Origin: Hypericum androsaemum
Lineage: Eukaryota > Streptophyta > Magnoliopsida > Malpighiales > Hypericaceae
Direction: 5' to 3'
Assembly (NCBI GenBank): GCA_963995505.1
Contig: OZ023190.1
Location: forward strand, 14,254,092-14,318,091
DNA length: 64,000 nucleotides
Each line of letters starts with the position of its first letter. The first letter of the stretch is position 1. Shown here piece by piece: positions 1 to 10,242 of the stretch. A program made the position numbers and the translations under genes. The notes beneath the pieces are model-generated. The model did not search any database. It was not told the DNA's origin and worked only from the letters and a program-made list of their open reading frames with translations.

Positions 1-50
1 CAATTTATGTTTTCTCTCTTCTCTCTCTGAATAATTTGTGTATGCTTCAG

Positions 51-302
51 GAAGAATCTCAGCTAGCTAAAATCACTCGTGATAGTGCCAAGATTACTGT
101 AGAGCAGGTCCATGGTCTAATGTCTCAGGTAAACCGAAGTTAGTTCTGTGCTCTTGTTTATCTTTTTCGTGGATTACTTCCCCTCTCAAGTTATCCTGCG
201 TATGTACAGGTTATCAAGGACATCCTTTTCAATTCCGTGCGCCAACCTTCTAGTAGAGCTCATGCCGAGACATCTGGCCCAGAGCCGATGATTGAATCCT
301 GA
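51..302 (+). CDS. 3'-terminal two exons of an unidentified protein gene (partial)
   Basis: Two exons close in frame. Exon 51-128 follows a polypyrimidine tract ending CTTCAG and encodes 26 residues (EESQLAKITRDSAKIT...). It is followed by a GT...AG intron (129-209). Exon 210-302 encodes VIKDILFNSVRQPSSRAHAE and ends ...PEPMIES before TGA at 300-302. The segment is charged and could be helical, with a disordered tail. I do not recognise the family. The body of the gene lies off the left edge. About 300 bases of likely 3' UTR follow. The splice structure is well supported; the function is unknown. Confidence 0.7.
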
Positions 303-975
303 TACTTTCTGCTAATATCATCAATGGATGTTTCATTCCTGGACAGCAACTACGGATAGCTTCCAGGGATAAGCTTTGACATGAACCCAGGTTGCAGGCG
401 CCTATATGTAATATACGGCCGTACATCGTTTTGCATCCACCGGCATTTTGTTTTTCACTATGAGCATATTTCTGATGGCTAATTATTTTGGCGGCCTCGT
501 GTCGAAGGTGGTAGGTAATAGAGAGGATGTTCCGGTTATATTAATTGTCTTTGCTTGTCTAGTCGGAATATCAACTGGTTGCCCGTGAAAATGAGAGGAA
601 GAAGAAGGCATCCTTTACTTTTTGTAACTAAATGGATCCCGTACGGATTCTCTCAAAAACCATGCCTTGATGGAGATCACTCTCTTGCTTATCTTCCACC
701 GATCCCGGTAGAGCGATTCTCGTAAAGCAATTAACGATCAAAGCTAAGATTGACGTTAACGATAGTTACTCTCTGAACGTCTTTTTCATTTGTAAGATCT
801 GAATCTAAAATCTCTTTCATTTGTAATACCTGAATCTAAAATCTCTGACTTTTGTAATACCTGAATCTAAAATCTCTCATCTGTAATTTTGTGGTAAGCT
901 CGAGTTTCGCTTATCACCTGCGATCAATAATCCCACTCACCACCAAATTCTATGCTTCTAGTTGTAGAGCTTAGT
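303..975. other. 3' UTR and intergenic stretch with a short tandem repeat
   Basis: No coding region is convincing here. The first roughly 300 bases are probably the 3' UTR of the preceding gene. The rest is intergenic and contains the 31-bp tandem repeat listed separately. No upstream H+-ATPase exons are visible, which is why the relict that follows is called truncated. Confidence 0.6.
787..891. repeat. 31-bp tandem repeat, about 3.4 copies
   Basis: Three near-identical units contain TTTGTAATACCTGAATCTAA followed by AATCTCT. They start near 787, 818 and 849, with a partial fourth copy to 891. The first unit differs (AAGATC in place of AATACC). This is a small minisatellite in a non-coding spacer. 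Confidence 0.8.
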
Positions 976-1589
976 AACTTACTCCCTCTTGATCTGTTGG
1001 ACTTCGCAACCCGTCACGTATCGAGTGGGAAGGCCTGGTACAATCTTTTGGAGAAACAAGGTACCTTTCTTCTCCCATTGAAAAGGTCTATTTCTACGTG
1101 CATTTTCATTGCTTCTGTTGACTGCTTGCTCCTGTATTCTTTGCAACAGACCGCTTTTACTACAAAGAGAAACTATGGAAAAAAAGAGAGGGAAGCTCAG
1201 TGGGCCACAGCTCAGAGAACCCTTCATCGCCTTCATCCACCCGAGTTGACCACCTTCTTCGCCGACAACAGTTACAGGACACTCTCCGAGATCGCCGAAC
1301 AATCCAAACAAAGAGCTGAAATGGCAAGGTAAACTATGTTGTCTCCAAAACAACAGTGAGCTTGTTTTATTTTTATTTTTTCATTTTGACAAATGGATCT
1401 AGAGAATGTTTCTCTGGTTATTTTGCAGAGAGTAGGGATGGTAGAAAAACCCATATTCTGTGGGTCGGGATGGCAGAAAAACTCATACTCTGTGGGTCGA
1501 ATCCTATCCTTATCCTATGGGTCGAGGGTATGTAGTTTTTGACTGGGTATATGATAATAGGGTACTCCTTATTGTAATCGCACAGATCC

Positions 1590-1828
1590 TCCTATTCCTC
1601 CTATTCTTCCTATTCTTCACGAAAATGCAGATTTATTAGCAAAAAGGAGAAAAAATAGATTCATCATTCCATTTCAATCCATTAAAGAGCGAGATAAAGA
1701 AATAATGACCAACTCTGGCCTCTCAATTGAAATGCCCCTAAATGGTATTTTACGTAGAAATAGTATTTTTGCTTATTTCAACGACCCCCAATATCGAAGC
1801 AAGAGTTCCGGAATTATTAACTATGGGA
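1590..1828 (+). pseudogene. rpoC2: Plastid rpoC2 fragment (RNA polymerase beta'' subunit)
   Basis: The translation includes the rpoC2 stretch [20 protein letters not shown] followed by [20 protein letters not shown]. Upstream, [13 protein letters not shown] sequence is interrupted by a stop. It ends abruptly at about 1828, where the sequence switches to antisense rrn23. It is a non-functional nuclear copy. Confidence 0.85.
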
Positions 1829-1956
1829 AGGTTGACCTATTCGGGAATCTCCGGATCTACGCTTATTTGCAACTTCCCGAAGCATTTCGTCGCTTCCTAC
1901 GCCCTTCCTCGTCTCTGGGTGCCTAGGTATCCACCGTAAGCCTTTCGTCGTTTGAA
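1829..1956 (-). pseudogene. rrn23: Plastid 23S rRNA gene fragment (5' end, antisense)
   Basis: On the minus strand the sequence begins TTCAAACGA...AAAGGCTTACGG and continues through GGATACCTAGGCACCCAGAG to AGATTCCCGAATAGGTCAAC. This is the 5' end of plastid 23S rRNA. About 128 bases remain, and several differences from the conserved sequence indicate age. Confidence 0.88.
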
Positions 1957-2330
1957 CCTCGCCCTTAACTTGAAGGCTATGCCATCCTAAGGTGCTGCTA
2001 AATGGAAGGATCTTATCAACGTCCATGAATCCAAAATCATAGATAGAACTGCCGAATCGGAAAAATGGGGGGCTATCGTATAGCTTTGTACCGGCTAAGT
2101 TCACGAGTTGGAGATAAGCGGACTCGAACCGCTGACATCCGCCACAGGGTAAACCACCGCCTATCGGGCCCCGACTGATTCTACCATAGAGGCCAACGAT
2201 AGACAATAACTCCCCCCCGAACACAGCTTACAACTTTCATCGTACTGTGCTCTCCAAAGAGCAACGCTTCTCAAAATCTCAAAAGGTGCTTACTGAGTGG
2301 GAATCCCATTCTAACTAAGGATTCTTGTGG
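1957..2330 (-). pseudogene. trnA-UGC: Plastid trnA-UGC 3' exon with part of its intron and the trnA-rrn23 spacer (antisense)
   Basis: The 35-nt 3' exon of plastid trnA-UGC lies at 2109-2143 (minus strand GGCGGATGTCAGCGGTTCGA ... TCTCCA). Downstream of it is the tRNA-rrn23 spacer (1957-2108). Upstream is the 3' part of the group II intron, to about 2320, including CAGTACGATGAAAGTTGTAA. The 5' exon is missing, so no tRNA can be made. Confidence 0.85.
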
Positions 2331-2375
2331 TTCCAGAGGATCCAGCTACAGGAAAACCAGGAACGGAGAGCTTTC

Positions 2376-2380
2376 CCCCC

Positions 2381-2411
<31 letters not shown>
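2376..2411. repeat. Long poly(C) tract
   Basis: A run of about 36 bases is almost all C, with a single T near its start. It lies between an unassigned organelle-like piece and the ycf1 fragment. The length may be unreliable, because such tracts slip in sequencing and assembly. Confidence 0.85.
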
Positions 2412-2635
2412 TGCAAAAACAGGTATTCTATCAAGAATTGTTGGTCAAAGAAGTTCTCGGGCAATTCATCTCCCGAATAGTCACATATAATATGGACTTC
2501 TTTTTTCAAATCTTCGAAATCCTGAGCCCATTCGGTAGTTCCGAAAAAAAGTTTACGAATGATATTTTTAACTAGTATTAATGCAGGTATTAATACTTTT
2601 TTTCTAAGAAAGACATTAATTAGTAAAAGACATTT
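2412..2635 (-). pseudogene. ycf1: Plastid ycf1 (Tic214) fragment, antisense
   Basis: The minus-strand translation reads LIPALILVKNIIRKLFF, then EWAQDFEDLKKEVHIICDYS and GDELPE. This matches the ycf1/Tic214 region around the I-L-V-K-N-I and EW-ED-E motifs as I recall it. Only about 70 codons are present, opening into the poly(C) tract at the C-terminal side. Confidence 0.7.
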
Positions 2636-2639
2636 TGAC

Positions 2640-2830
2640 TCTGTGGATCGAGGAGAAAGGGGCTCCGCGAGAAGAGGATTGTACCATGAGAGAAGCAAGG
2701 AGGTCAACTTCTTTCAAATATACAACATGGATTCTGGCAATGCAATGTAGTTGGACTCTCATGTCGATCCGAATGAGTCATCCTTTCCACAGAAGTCAAT
2801 CTTTGCCTGCTAAGCAAGAGGATCCCCATA
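2640..2830 (+). other. Plastid inverted-repeat spacer fragment (probably near trnV-GAC)
   Basis: The sequence ACCATGAGAGAAGCAAGGAG and the following stretch through GATCCGAATGAGTCATCCTT resemble the non-coding plastid inverted-repeat region near trnV-GAC/rrn16. The placement comes from memory of plastome sequence and is less certain than the other fragments. Confidence 0.55.
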
Positions 2831-2833
2831 AGC

Positions 2834-2886
<53 letters not shown>
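2834..2886. repeat. Poly(A) followed by (TA)n microsatellite
   Basis: About 17 A residues run directly into about 18 TA dinucleotides. The tract sits at the right edge of the plastid-derived block. Confidence 0.9.
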
Positions 2887-2888
<2 letters not shown>

Positions 2889-3241
2889 CACAAGAACCTA
2901 AAACTTAACTAGCTTAGAAGATATCGTGAATGATGGATCACTAAAATGCAATTTTTTATATTTTACTTTTGTTGGATCACTAAAATAGAACGTTAAAGGG
3001 TCGGACCCTGGATCTTCTGAAGGGTAAAGTATGAGTCTAACAATAAAATTTTTGTAAGATCGAGGATAGAGTTTAAGTTCAACTTCAGAAACTAGGGTAT
3101 AAGTAGGGTCGCACCAATACCCTAATCTACCCATTGCCATCTCTATTGAGGGAGTTGAACACCCTGAAGGGGCACGTTGAATCAGTGGTGAAGCTGAAAG
3201 GACTCGATATCGACACGATGCAACAACACTATACTGTTTGA

Positions 3242-3888
3242 AGATCCCCAGTAGTTCATTTTTCTACAATGACGAAGAAGGCCCGAGATTGATCACTCTA
3301 GAATAGAAGATACCATGCTACATCAGATACGTAAAATGCGAGGATTTCACCTTGAAATAGCTCAAATTAATGCTTTTAACCTACCATTTTCTTACCATAT
3401 GCGTTTACGTTTCTTGTCACCATGCTGTCTTGAGATTGATTTGCACCTTTGTCCCAGTGTCTTTGACAGATTGAATTCTTAGAAATATGCAACTATTTTA
3501 ACAGAAAATGTGTTCTTTACCTTACCTGTGTTATAATTACCGGCTCTTAGTAGGCTTGGCATTGAAGCATCATAAAGCTCACATCTGAGATCCACTTTCA
3601 TGCAAGAGTTATGCAGTAGGGAGTAATGGAGTTGTGTGTTTCCGGACCACGGAAAATACAATCAGTAGAAAGAAACCTACGTTCCCGGGTCCGCTCAAAG
3701 GCTTTTGAGCCCCCGTCTGCTAGAACTAGCCTCTTTCGAATGCATTTACCCCAGCGATTATGTCTGACATTTTATAACGCATACATTAACCGAATGTTCT
3801 ACCCTACAAAAGGCCAAAGTTTTTAAGCTATTTAGCCATTACTTTATACACAACAGGAGTGTCTCTCAACCAAGAATTTAACAATCCG
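3242..3888. other. Spacer between the H+-ATPase relict and CENP-O
   Basis: This holds the probable 3' UTR remnant of the H+-ATPase relict, then a short stretch converging on the 3' end of CENP-O. Nothing coding is convincing. Confidence 0.5.
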
Positions 3889-6800
3889 CTAGCTGGGGCT
3901 CCCAACCGGAAATATCTGCTGCGCAGCTTGCGGCAAATTTAATACCAGTTCCGCATACGCTGAGAGCATAAGCAGAAAAACACATCAGGAGAGTAATGCA
4001 CTGATTGCAGATAGAGTGAGTTCACGGAGGAATTTAAACAAGTTAGATGTTTTCAACCACCAGCTAGAAAGCAAGAAGACAATCGAAGAGACAACAAAAT
4101 CTTTAAGCTCTCAATTAACTCAATTTGATGCATCATCTAGCGATTTCGACCATGACCCAAAAAAAAAAACAGTTGCAAGAGAACAACGCACCTTCAGGTA
4201 AACTCATAGTTCGTAAAGCATCCTCTGCATAGGACAGGCGTGCTGGGTTAGGGTTAGTTTCCAATAGTTCAACTCTCTTGGAATGATTGATTGGCCACGC
4301 AAAGACTCTGACTTTACTGGGGAGTACAGACACGAGATCCGTGTATCTCAGACTGACTGTTATCTTGCTGTAGCACACAACAGAATATCAGCTTAAAGAA
4401 AATCAATTAGTAATCCTAGAGCGTCGAGTAAAATCAACAGATAGAAACTATTAATTCTATGTTTCGAATTTAGGATAATCCACAGGGTATATGATTTTCT
4501 GAAACTGGTCTGGCGTGAACTTTTCGATGACCATTTGCTACTTGTTCCTTGCTGGCATCAGTTTTTTGTTCTTGACTTGTTGCGAAATATCCTAGCTGGC
4601 ATTAGTTATAACCTTTTGTTATCTGATGCAACAATAGAAGTGTTCACAGAAGTTGCCAACATCCTAGAACAAGTTGGCAGAGGACAAGGGATGTTTTAAG
4701 ACAAAACAAACGGTTCATGAGAAGTAGAATGCAGGATGGTACCACCTCAGCACATAGTTAATGGAACAAGAAGAATTTCTACATGTGTTTCATATAAAGA
4801 AGAAAGAAAGAGGCAAAATAGGAAAGAGAATGATCTGTGAGAAACAATGCTAAAGCTGTACCCACCAGTCAACATCATCCAAAACAAATTCTATCAAATG
4901 GTATGGAAGGCTGTGATAGAGCTCTCCTATTTGATTCCCATACAATTCTTTTATAAGTCGAACCTGTTGCAACGAGCAAAGTGAGTGTATATGATAAATT
5001 AAAAAGAACTGGCAGCCAAGATAGACAAAACATGCAAAGAACATGTTCAGCAGCAATCAACCTTGGGGATGGCAACTATACCTGCTCTCTCCTATCCACA
5101 TAAGACTGCAACATTTCTCCAAGATGATCTATAAATTTCTGAGAAGTCATTAAGAAGTGGCTTTAAGAGCACATAATGTGATAAACTTATAATCAACAAG
5201 GTAAGCAAGGCAACCATCTTACAATGGTATTCGTTGAGAGGAACTCATTTTCTGTTGCTCGTATGGGCAAAAAGAACGGAATTGTGTGTTCATGGACAGT
5301 CAACTTTTCAAGAAATGACTTGCTTTCAAGCACACAATGGTACAGCTCACACGGTTCTCCTATAAAGTCAGAAACAAAAACACTAATATATTAGCTTTCT
5401 TATTCCAGAAAAGGTCTAATCAATGTATACGAGGTCTTGAAAAACAATTCATTATGTATCCTCATGCTACACTATCCAAACTTCTTTGTCTGATTCTGTT
5501 AAAATGGGTCATAAATTAAGATTTAACAATCTAAACATCAAATTAAATATTCTTGAGCACTTGTAGAATTCATAAACAAAAAAGAAAGCAGAAGCAAAAG
5601 TTTCAAATACTTCAACACCAATTAATAATCATGCCATACTGGTAAAGGAAACATCAAAGTATAAGACAATTGCTAGGATTGGACACTTCCAAGAGCAGAA
5701 ATAAATAGAGCTTAAAATAACTTTTATGCAAAATGCAATTAATACCGGCCAGAGAAAAGGACCTGCGAAAGTTGTCTCATATAAAATTCCAATTCTTGCT
5801 CCTTCCAAGCAGCAAATTACCTGAAATTAGGAGGGTAAGCTTAGGAGATATTGGCAGTTGGACCAATCAACAAATAACCCAGGTTCTAGCAGAAAATGAA
5901 TTAGCATTTACATTCATAAACTGCGAATTCTTTACTTCTTTCCAGTCCACAACAACTGATAGATGATCAATCTCATTAGCAGCCAATTCCCATACTTGGT
6001 GCGTAGTTGACTTATAGTTCACCAACTACAGTGAACCCTTACAGGTCTAATCACTCGTCAGTCAGCACAAGCCTTAGTGACTGAAGAGCCTTCTACCTAC
6101 TTCAAGGTGGTTATTTATGCTTTACTGCCAGGCCCAAGAAAAATTTCCTCTCAACAGAAAGCACTTACTTGTAGCTTTACAGCCACATCTTTAACAGACA
6201 CTACAGGTGCAAGAATTATTTCTGCCTGTTTCTTCAGAGAATTGAGCTTTAACCAACAAAAAGAAACGCAACACAAAGACTTGGCAAGAATTTACCTTGT
6301 TCCCAACTCTGTACGTTATCTTTTCTTCAAAATGATGATCCGGGATCATGCTTGATTCTGCTGGCATAGCTTTTCCGTCAGCTTCAATGTGAACCTGATG
6401 AAAGAGCAGAGCTTTTAACTACGTTGGAAGGAGATGGATAACAATAGCAATTTCTTTTCCCCGGGTTTTAAGTCAGGGGAGTTTTTATTTCAAACACGAA
6501 GGTCATTAACTTCTCTAGTCGTGTATGGCAACTGACATGATGGAGAAACCAAATATATATTTCAAATCCTATTGGTATTTGCTTGAGTTGTACCTTCTCT
6601 CTTATCATAGCTACAAGCCCATCATTCCATTCTTCACCTTCTAAACAAACCTCTGAAACAAAGACAAAACAATGGGAAACTAGAGATCCGAACAGCTCAC
6701 AAAATTGAAAAAAGAAAGAGCGCTTCAACAGAAATGGAGAAATGCTAGCAAAAAGGTCAAGGCTAGAATGAAAGATGTAATAAAATGCTAGATTATATCG

Positions 6801-7789
6801 GATACCTTGAGTCTGAGATGCCCTAGCAGCATCGAATTCTCTCTGCAAGCGCTCATATATCGTCTTGTCGGAATCCCTATCAGGCAAAACAAATAAAAGC
6901 GGTTGAAGTTTCCACGGAGGCCTGTCCCACCCACCACTTGCAATTTACAACTACACCCTGAAAGATGCATAATGTGCTGATATCTTAGAGAATTTGTTCA
7001 ATCATTCAGAGCAGGGTAGGCACAATGTGCATAAAAGACAACAAACATCTCTGGTTCCGGTGACATTCTTCGTTAAAAGCCATCTTTACCTAGAAAGACG
7101 CTCTGCCAATTCCCCATGCCTCTTGAGAACGCTAGCAACTGTTTACAAGAGAATCATAAATATGTGCAGAGGGTACAGACCATGAATCAAAAGCAAAACC
7201 AAACACGAAACAAAGGGCGGGCGGGAAATACAATACATCTAGCACGCGTAGTCTCCAACCGGATATCTTCTTCTTGCGTGAAATTCTGTCACCAAAAACA
7301 CATTTACCAATCAGCCACACACACAGCAAAAAAAAAAACAGAAACAAACAACTGCATAACAAAGCGTCTCCCCTTTCCCAGCGATAAAAAACAGACATCC
7401 ACAACCGCAATATTGTTCAACGATCGAAAACGGCCGATTCTTCTTCAGCTCACAAACATATGGAAAAACAGAAACAAAAAATCCCAAAACAGTAAAAAAA
7501 AAAAAAGAGAGAGAGTAGAAATTGCAAAAAGAAACTGTCAATTAAAAAAACCAGAGCTACTTCTGTCAAAACGAAACGCTCCACTTACATTTGTTAGTTC
7601 TATTTAATTTTTATCTAACTAACTTTTCTCGGAAAATAAAAAGAACAAATAACTTTTTATCAGAAACAAAAAAAAAAGTTGCTTCGTCGGCGAAACGAAA
7701 AGGAAACGGACCTTACGAGAAGCGAACGGAAAGGGAGTTCTCCGCGGCCGCTTCTTGAGGAAGCCTTCCCCGTCTCCGTCGCTTTGCAT
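3889..7789 (-). CDS. CENP-O: Centromere protein O (CENP-O / Mcm21 homologue)
   Basis: CENP-O is a subunit of the inner-kinetochore COMA module, which links centromeric chromatin to microtubule-binding complexes. Twelve exons close in phase and give 333 residues: 7789-7712, 7285-7237, 7138-7090, 6876-6806, 6652-6594, 6394-6296, 5820-5763, 5359-5223, 5138-5082, 4963-4866, 4367-4192 and 3959-3889. The N-terminal half is a charged, probably coiled region (RARFASVLKRHGELAERLSR then SDKTIYERLQREFDAARASQ). The C-terminal half carries the conserved CENP-O blocks VHIEADGKAMPAESSMIPDH, VICCLEGARIGILYET, IPFFLPIR, RLIKELYGNQIGELYHSLPY and ARLSYAEDALRTMSLPE. The ATG at 7789 is the nearest in frame if exon 1 uses the donor AAG|GTCCGT; a stronger-looking donor five bases upstream (CTC|GTAAGG) would break the frame. 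The identity rests on recalled plant homologues, and the start is less sure than the rest. Confidence 0.82.
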
Positions 7790-9240
7790 TTACCTCTTCT
7801 TCTTCTTTTTTTCTTCGATAATGTCTTGTAATTATTATCCCAAACTGGAAAAAAATAACCAATTGTTATTGTTAACCCCTACTGTTACCCCAACCACGAT
7901 GGCGAGGAAGAGAATAAGGGCATGACGGGCCCGTTGGTTTTTGGGCGGGATTATCCATGGGCCTGACATTTTTATTGTGCATAATGTTTGGCTCGAAGAA
8001 GGCCTACGGGTCGTAAACTCCTTTTCCGAAAGAAAAAAAAATAGATTTGTCTCAATTATTCGTCTCTTTTGTTATAATTTAATCAGAAATTTTGATTTTA
8101 GCTTATAATACTACTAATACATATTTAACACTATATGTTGACAATGACTCGAATTCAAATTTGGTCAAGCTATAACAATGTACTCGCTAATTGATCTAGA
8201 CCTGATTATTCGGTTTAATGAATGTTTTCTCATCAAATAATCTTAACCGAAGAAATTATATTTGAAAGTACTTGAATTATTTTGAATACCAAAAGTATCA
8301 TAGTTTAATGAAGCGATGAGTCTTTTTGGTACATTTAAGTGATTATTCAATTTTTACCACTTAAACCAACCCATAAATGAATCCACCAATTGTTAGTTAG
8401 GCCCTCACAAAACAAATGGCTGGTTTGGTTTAATACAATGCTCTAATGTTTGTCTCCTCAATTCATACTACTCCATCCTAAAAAAAATTCGTGCTACTCC
8501 AAATCAATCATATATTTTCAATTTTTGTTACAATGTTTCCATAGTAACAATGTCCCTTTTTTTCTGATTTAGCAATAATGCCATTTTTTAAGGTAATTTT
8601 TACTTGGACCCGTCAATTTGTCATATGCATTGTGCCGTTAGTTCAAGTGCTCTTTGGCATAATAATGCCATTTGTCATGGAAGCATATGACATTAAGGCG
8701 TGTTTGGTTGAAATTAGGAAATTATAATTGAAATCAGAATGGCTATGAATGGAAAAGGATGATTTATTTAGCAACAATGTACTTTGGCCGTTTGGCGTGG
8801 AGCAGAAAATATAATATTAATGCATTATCTCAAGAAAATGATGGCACTAGATGGCTTATAAATTGGACTCATCTTTCAACCTCGAGCCAAGAGAAACTAG
8901 TCGTTTTTAGAATGGCAATTTATAAAAATAAATTGAAGTGAAGAAATAACGAGTTTTTTCCAAAGTTTTATAAACAAATTTGACATAAACGAAGTTTATC
9001 GATTCCGAATTTTGTACGAATTTCAAAATTTTTTTGCAATAAAACAAAGTCGTGTAAGAATAGCAATAACTACGAGATTAAATTTGCTATGATATCATAT
9101 TAGATTTTTCATATCCAACTCAAAATCTTAAAATTTTATTTCAATGAATTTTCAATAATTTAGTAATCTTGACAAAAAGTAATAAAATAAAGTAGAGAGT
9201 TCGTGTTAGAAAGAGAGCGAGGAACCAAAGCCCAGAGATC
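7790..9240. other. Intergenic, AT-rich
   Basis: This is the upstream region of CENP-O (minus strand), followed by AT-rich spacer. Around 8697-8760 a GGCGTGTTTGGTTGAAAT stretch resembles the ends of plant MITEs, but I found no matching inverted end. There is no convincing gene. Confidence 0.5.
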
Positions 9241-9453
9241 GGTCGTAGGTAGCTAAAAACATTAAAAACACCGAAGCAGAAAAGCGCACTCTAATGTAAA
9301 TGCTCACCGATAGAGCAAAACTCACTTTAAAAAGGCCCAAAAAGGAGCACCGATCGAGCGAGAGAGTCCCCAAAACGACGCCGGAGCGCCCACAATAATA
9401 TAAACACGCGAAAAATAAAACCAGAAAAGGAAAAAAAACAAGCAGAAGGAAGA

Positions 9454-9495
<42 letters not shown>

Positions 9496-10242
9496 GAAAC
9501 GAAAGTCCTCGGTGGCGGTGGTGGTGTTTCCTTGTTTAGGAAATTCGGAAGTTGTCCGAATCCCAGTATCAAGTTCAGAGCTCAATCAAATCCGTTGACC
9601 CGAAATACTCCCCCAAGTTTACTTCTTTGGTACTTAATTTCCTCCCTTCTTGTGGGTTTCCCGCTCTTGGTTGGTTTCCTGACGAATTGGGTTCGGCTCG
9701 GTTGTTGTCAAGTTCGCGCCTTTGCTTTTGCCCGAGGGGAGTGGGACTGATCCGGAATTTAAAGTTTCGAGCTTTACTTTGAATTTTTAGTATCAGTGGG
9801 GGGAATTCTGAAGTTGGGGGTTGGTGGGTTTTGTTAGGTTTTTGTGGGAGTTTTGGGGCTTGGGTTCGATTTGAAGTTAGGGTTTTTGGTTTGCTTGGTG
9901 TTTGGGGATTTCAATTTTCTGTGGGTGGAGCTGAGGTGGATGAGCTTGATCTCTAGGGTTTATGCTTTTGGGTATTGAAGATGGGATTTGGGTTGGCATT
10001 GTGCTGCTTATGGGGTGGTGAATTTCGTGTTGTTCGGAAGCAGAAGTAGATGCTTCCCTCTTGTTAAGGGTTGTCGGGTTTTTTGCTCCGGAGATTTTGA
10101 GATGCGCGGCATTGGACTGTTGGTTTCTCGTTAAAGGTTGGGATAGTAAATACCCAAGTGTAACGAGCAGGTAAAGGAGATTGTTGGTGGTGGGATTTCG
10201 TAGAACTTGTTGGATGTTGTTTGAATCGGCTTAGTTTGAGAG
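9241..10242 (+). promoter_or_regulatory. Promoter and 5' UTR region of the ADA1-like gene
   Basis: A (GA)n tract of about 30 bases lies at 9459-9488, followed by a T/G-rich leader with several short upstream ATGs before the main start at 10243. (GA)n tracts are common in plant 5' leaders. The leader may contain an intron, but I could not fix its ends. Confidence 0.5.
9459..9488. repeat. (GA)n microsatellite
   Basis: About 15 GA repeats, flanked by GACA on the left and GCGAGCGAGG on the right, in the upstream region of the ADA1-like gene. Confidence 0.9.

Larger units (their letters stand above)
1590..2830. other. Nuclear insertion of plastid DNA (NUPT), a mosaic of rearranged fragments
   Basis: At least four plastid segments lie end to end in the last intron of the H+-ATPase relict: rpoC2 (sense), the trnA-rrn23 end of the rRNA operon (antisense), ycf1 (antisense) and an inverted-repeat spacer (sense). 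They are not adjacent in ordinary plastomes, so fragments were joined before or during insertion, or the insertion was later rearranged. The segment at about 2325-2375 also looks organellar, but I could not place it. A 36-bp C-rich tract and a poly(A)/(TA)n tract lie at or near junctions. Confidence 0.85.
976..3241 (+). pseudogene. 3'-end relict of a plasma-membrane H+-ATPase (P3A type) gene
   Basis: Three exon remnants match the C-terminal regulatory tail of plant plasma-membrane proton pumps. Exon a (976-1060) reads [18 protein letters not shown] then NLLE. Exon b (1150-1328) reads [24 protein letters not shown] and [16 protein letters not shown]. Exon c (about 3145-3241) reads [19 protein letters not shown] and ends with the family's 14-3-3-binding terminus QHYTV and TGA. 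Intact family members have about 950 residues; the membrane and phosphorylation domains are absent upstream. Exon a ends GAGAAACAAG where the family has GAGAACAAG, a one-base insertion that breaks the frame into exon b. The base pair before exon c is not AG, so the acceptor is also damaged. The last intron holds plastid DNA (1590-2830). I call this a decayed gene; an expressed fragment cannot be excluded. Confidence 0.8.

Noticed and set aside
952..1332. A single 126-codon protein spanning 952-1332
   Set aside because: The middle third is intron sequence between two H+-ATPase exon remnants; the frame stays open by chance because of the one-base insertion.
2315..2707. A glycine-rich protein on the minus strand
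   Set aside because: The Gly run is the complement of the poly(C) tract, and the rest is a plastid ycf1 fragment.
8690..8941. A MITE beginning GGCGTGTTTGGTT
   Set aside because: No matching inverted end or target duplication was found nearby.
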